This document shows, piece after piece, positions 7,701-8,129 of a stretch of DNA of 8,129 bases. This DNA is from an uncultured Bacteroidota bacterium (GTDB taxonomy: Bacteria > Bacteroidota > Bacteroidia > NS11-12g > UBA955): positions 1 through 8,129 of the forward strand of contig CAJBKH010000296.1 in NCBI GenBank assembly GCA_903953615.1. The letters are read 5' to 3'. Made by a program: the position numbers and the translations under genes. Within the stretch, counting starts at the first letter, position 1; each line of letters begins with the position of its first letter. Below the pieces are notes generated by a model, which did no database searches, had not been told where the DNA came from, and saw only the letters and a list, made by a program, of their open reading frames with translations.

Positions 7701-8129
7701 GATATCTGAGACCAACTTACATTACTTGCAGGGTTGGCTCTTAAATTCGTTGTGCGGTATAAATTAGTGGTGATTTCGAACAATACATTACTATCTTTTG
7801 GATGCACTGCATAGATGCCCCCTTGCCCATTAATACCAGCAGTTGCAAAGCTGGCAATGTTGCGTTTAATGCCCCCATTCTCGTATAACATAGCGCTATC
7901 AAAAGCATCGAAAGCAAAGTCGCCACCCCAGTCGCCACCGCGCACCGTATAGAACTTTTTATCGATGGCCACATCCATACCATTGTCTTGCAAACCCCCA
8001 ATAATATAATCATTGTACAAAATACTGTTACCCATTTTGTAAAATTCAGAAGCACTTAAGCCATCTTCTAAGGTCGTCCATTTATTGCCACCATCTGTGG
8101 TGCGATCGATACCGCCATCGTGGTAAACA
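4748..8129 (-). CDS. Large secreted mosaic protein: Asp-box propeller, PKD, GEVED, Ig-like, four tandem repeats, type IX sorting domain (5' partial)
   Basis: The frame is open from the right edge (first full codon 8126-8128) to the TAA at 4750-4748, giving 1126 visible residues. The Met codon at 8033-8035 is internal: 31 further in-frame codons precede it and hold an Asp-box, so the start lies outside. Numbered from that Met, the layout is: end of a BNR/VPS10-like beta-propeller (to about 288, with an Asp-box at 192-200 and the closing motif YGRGIW at 277-282); a PKD domain (about 294-376); a GEVED-type domain (about 388-528, with IYIDFNNNG near 454 and SEDYSI at 521-526); a bacterial Ig-like domain (about 531-624); four repeats (625-1006); and a type IX sorting domain (about 1019-1095). 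It is therefore expected to be exported through the type IX system and either released or anchored at the cell surface. Adhesion or glycan binding is plausible; no catalytic residues can be identified in the visible part. It converges on the glucan operon and shows no functional tie to it. Confidence 0.9.
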   Translation of the reverse strand, partial: VYHDGGIDRTTDGGNKWTTLEDGLSASEFYKMGNSILYNDYIIGGLQDNGMDVAIDKKFYTVRGGDWGGDFAFDAFDSAMLYENGGIKRNIASFATAGINGQGGIYAVHPKDSNVLFEITTNLYRTTNLRANPASNVSWSQISSISGNTTPRALAYCKNSKGTFYMAYNTQFLYRSTDINAAAPSFTTVAFPFKSGEQIKQIETCDYDSNLVIVVTNQNRILRSNDKGNNWSLLNKNLPAVTVIKFLLDQKNSDSSMYAATAFGVYYRNKFYKNWINFSNGMPTVAQISDMEIMSDGTDKGRLHIATYGRGIWQSDLFKTTSVPPVADFTVQNSSSQTCANTVIMVDNSMGSPANRRWQILPAKGWSYVNGTDSLSSRAEVQFNTFGNYTISLTVTNAKGSHTKSVAYNYAGLSTAASCVTTTNILGGFGIGIYRFEFNTIDKSSSAGAFSYEDFTCNNATIVKAGNTYTASVTTGTYNNENAKIYIDFNNNGVMNDAGELVGTIGSGKGKQSCSISIPVNPTVTGKFLRLRVVSDFATVNAPCGALSYGQSEDYSIMIDKTKPTLSVTIPKPTVSNSFTATFKASEILDGFEAKDITISNGTLSNFTQQSALVYTAKISPINNGKVNINIGAASYVDLVGNTNNAIADSTQFFLGIKTYTFAGLSTKDIITQTPTGGTISSYVPYGTKLDSLMATFTLSDTSTAYIGASLQSSSITKNSFKTVVTYTIKAKDIALTKTYTVTVYTNKNTACDLLTYGFVSPAVTGTITTTGSGGNVNLTVPYGTNLTAIKAWFTLSDSANAKVSNIKQNSNVTLNDFTSPLIYQVIAQDTTVSKTYIVYVKMGKSQSCDLLQYSLQSPAVNGVITTIGTTGGTVALTLPFGSGLSALVANFKVSDSATAYLQNVKQISGSSANNYKSILKYKVIAQDTSFSKIYDVSATVLKSDKAELFTYCLVSPADTGVITKIAGGGFVKITVPFNADLTNLTGVFTLSDSAKASVLSVGQKSGITNNNFTDTIPFLVKSQSGLVSKLYKIKIEKEAPSGTIDVLEKTGWRVYPNPADEAVQMQSTDHLQWVEVSTVDGKVIAQYWPNVKQFVLTTEQWPAGIYMVRFRTASQVGTVRLMIAH
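4751..4981 (-). other. Type IX secretion (Por) C-terminal sorting domain, type A
   Basis: The last 77 residues or so contain VYPNPA (1024-1029), a WVEVSTVDGKVI strand pair, the turn PAGIYMVRF and a final TVRLMI strand. This is the standard order of the type A sorting signal that directs proteins across the outer membrane through the type IX system and is then cleaved. Confidence 0.95.
5018..5290 (-). repeat. Tandem protein repeat 4 of 4
   Basis: Residues of about 916-1006 run from AELFTYCLVSPADTG through VPFNADL and FTLSDSA (958-964) to SKLYKIKI. The opening Cys of repeats 2 and 3 is replaced by Ala, but a Cys occurs six residues later. It is followed by a short linker to the sorting domain. 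Confidence 0.8.
5306..5584 (-). repeat. Tandem protein repeat 3 of 4
   Basis: Residues of about 818-910 run from CDLLQYSLQSPAVNG through LPFGSGL and FKVSDSA (861-867) to SKIYDVSATV. It contains the same VIAQDT segment as repeat 2, which points to relatively recent duplication of these two. Confidence 0.85.
5606..5875 (-). repeat. Tandem protein repeat 2 of 4
   Basis: Residues of about 721-810 run from CDLLTYGFVSPAVTG through VPYGTNL and FTLSDSA (763-769) to SKTYIVYV. This copy and repeat 3 share the most residues, including the opening CDLL, SPAV and VIAQDT. Confidence 0.85.
5888..6163 (-). repeat. Tandem protein repeat 1 of 4
   Basis: Residues of about 625-716 form the most divergent copy. 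It lacks the CDLL opening and the SPAxxG segment, but keeps VPYGTKL, FTLSD (666-670) and the closing KTYTVTV strand. The pattern resembles the DUF5018-like beta-sandwich repeats of secreted Bacteroidota proteins; that family name is a recollection, not a search result. Confidence 0.7.
6164..6445 (-). other. Bacterial Ig-like domain
   Basis: Residues of about 531-624 run from TKPTLSVTIP through FTATFKASEILDGFEAKDI to the terminal QFFL strand. The TFKxSE...GF...DI motif is typical of one class of bacterial Ig-like domains found in tandem in surface proteins. It separates the GEVED domain from the tandem repeats. Confidence 0.65.
6452..6874 (-). other. GEVED-type domain
   Basis: Residues of about 388-528 contain YIDFNNNGVMNDAGELVG followed by FLRLRVVSD and finally YGQSEDYSIMI. 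This order of motifs is that of the GEVED domain of Bacteroidota secreted proteins; here the eponymous G-E-V-E-D is G-Q-S-E-D. The Asp/Asn-rich loop suggests a bound calcium. The N-terminal limit is uncertain. Confidence 0.75.
6908..7156 (-). other. PKD domain
   Basis: Residues of about 294-376 begin with PPVADFTV and end with FGNYTISLTVTNAKGSHTKSV, the usual opening and closing strands of PKD domains. The conserved glycine-tyrosine turn and the T-V-x-N strand are present. PKD domains are non-catalytic Ig-like spacers or binding modules in secreted proteins. Confidence 0.8.
7436..7462 (-). other. Asp-box (BNR) motif, second visible copy
   Basis: The segment RSNDKGNNW fits the Asp-box pattern, preceded by the usual hydrophobic strand (VIVVTNQNRIL). 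More degenerate blade turns, without the Asp-Gly core, occur near residues 91-108 and 233-244, so the sheets are probably part of one propeller with uneven motif conservation. Confidence 0.75.
8078..8104 (-). other. Asp-box (BNR) motif in the edge segment of the propeller
   Basis: The segment RTTDGGNKW matches the Asp-box pattern S/T-x-D-x-G-x-x-W. It lies upstream of the first in-window Met, which shows that the coding frame and the propeller continue beyond the window. Confidence 0.75.

Noticed and set aside
7741..8055. Hydrophobic open frame of 104 codons on the - strand suggestive of a membrane protein
   Set aside because: It overlaps the propeller coding sequence in another frame, and the Asp-box evidence favours the long frame.

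Overview
The window looks like part of a Bacteroidota (Bacteroidetes) genome of the environmental, non-gut type. The base composition is AT-rich, the lipoprotein signals are typical of the phylum, start codons lack obvious Shine-Dalgarno sequences, and the large protein ends in a type IX secretion (Por) C-terminal sorting domain, which is confined to this phylum. I cannot name the genus.

Positions 1-4716 (+ strand) hold four tightly packed genes that look like the distal part of a beta-glucan (laminarin-like) polysaccharide utilisation locus. In order they are: a lipoprotein with an Ig-like region and a jelly-roll region, probably a surface glycan-binding protein, whose first codons lie outside the window; a smaller lipoprotein with a CBM11/CIA30-like jelly roll that starts at TTG; a periplasmic family 3 glycoside hydrolase (exo-beta-glucosidase type); and a lipoprotein family 16 glycoside hydrolase (endo-beta-glucanase type). 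All three junctions overlap (4, 4 and 11 bases), which implies one polycistronic transcript with coupled translation. The expected division of labour is capture of the glucan by the lipoproteins, endo-cleavage by GH16 and release of glucose by GH3. SusC/SusD-like importer genes and the promoter would be expected upstream and are not visible.

Positions 4717-4747 form a short convergent intergenic gap with a weak AT-rich hairpin that could terminate transcription from either side.

Positions 4748-8129 (- strand) are filled by one large open reading frame that is still open at the right edge, so the gene starts outside the window. The visible 1126 residues are a mosaic secreted protein: the end of an Asp-box (BNR-type) beta-propeller, a PKD domain, a GEVED-type domain, a bacterial Ig-like domain, four tandem repeats of about 97 residues, and a type IX secretion sorting domain. 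It is convergent with the glucan operon and has no evident functional link to it. There is no gene-free stretch over 300 bases. I saw no RNA genes, insertion sequences or CRISPR arrays.
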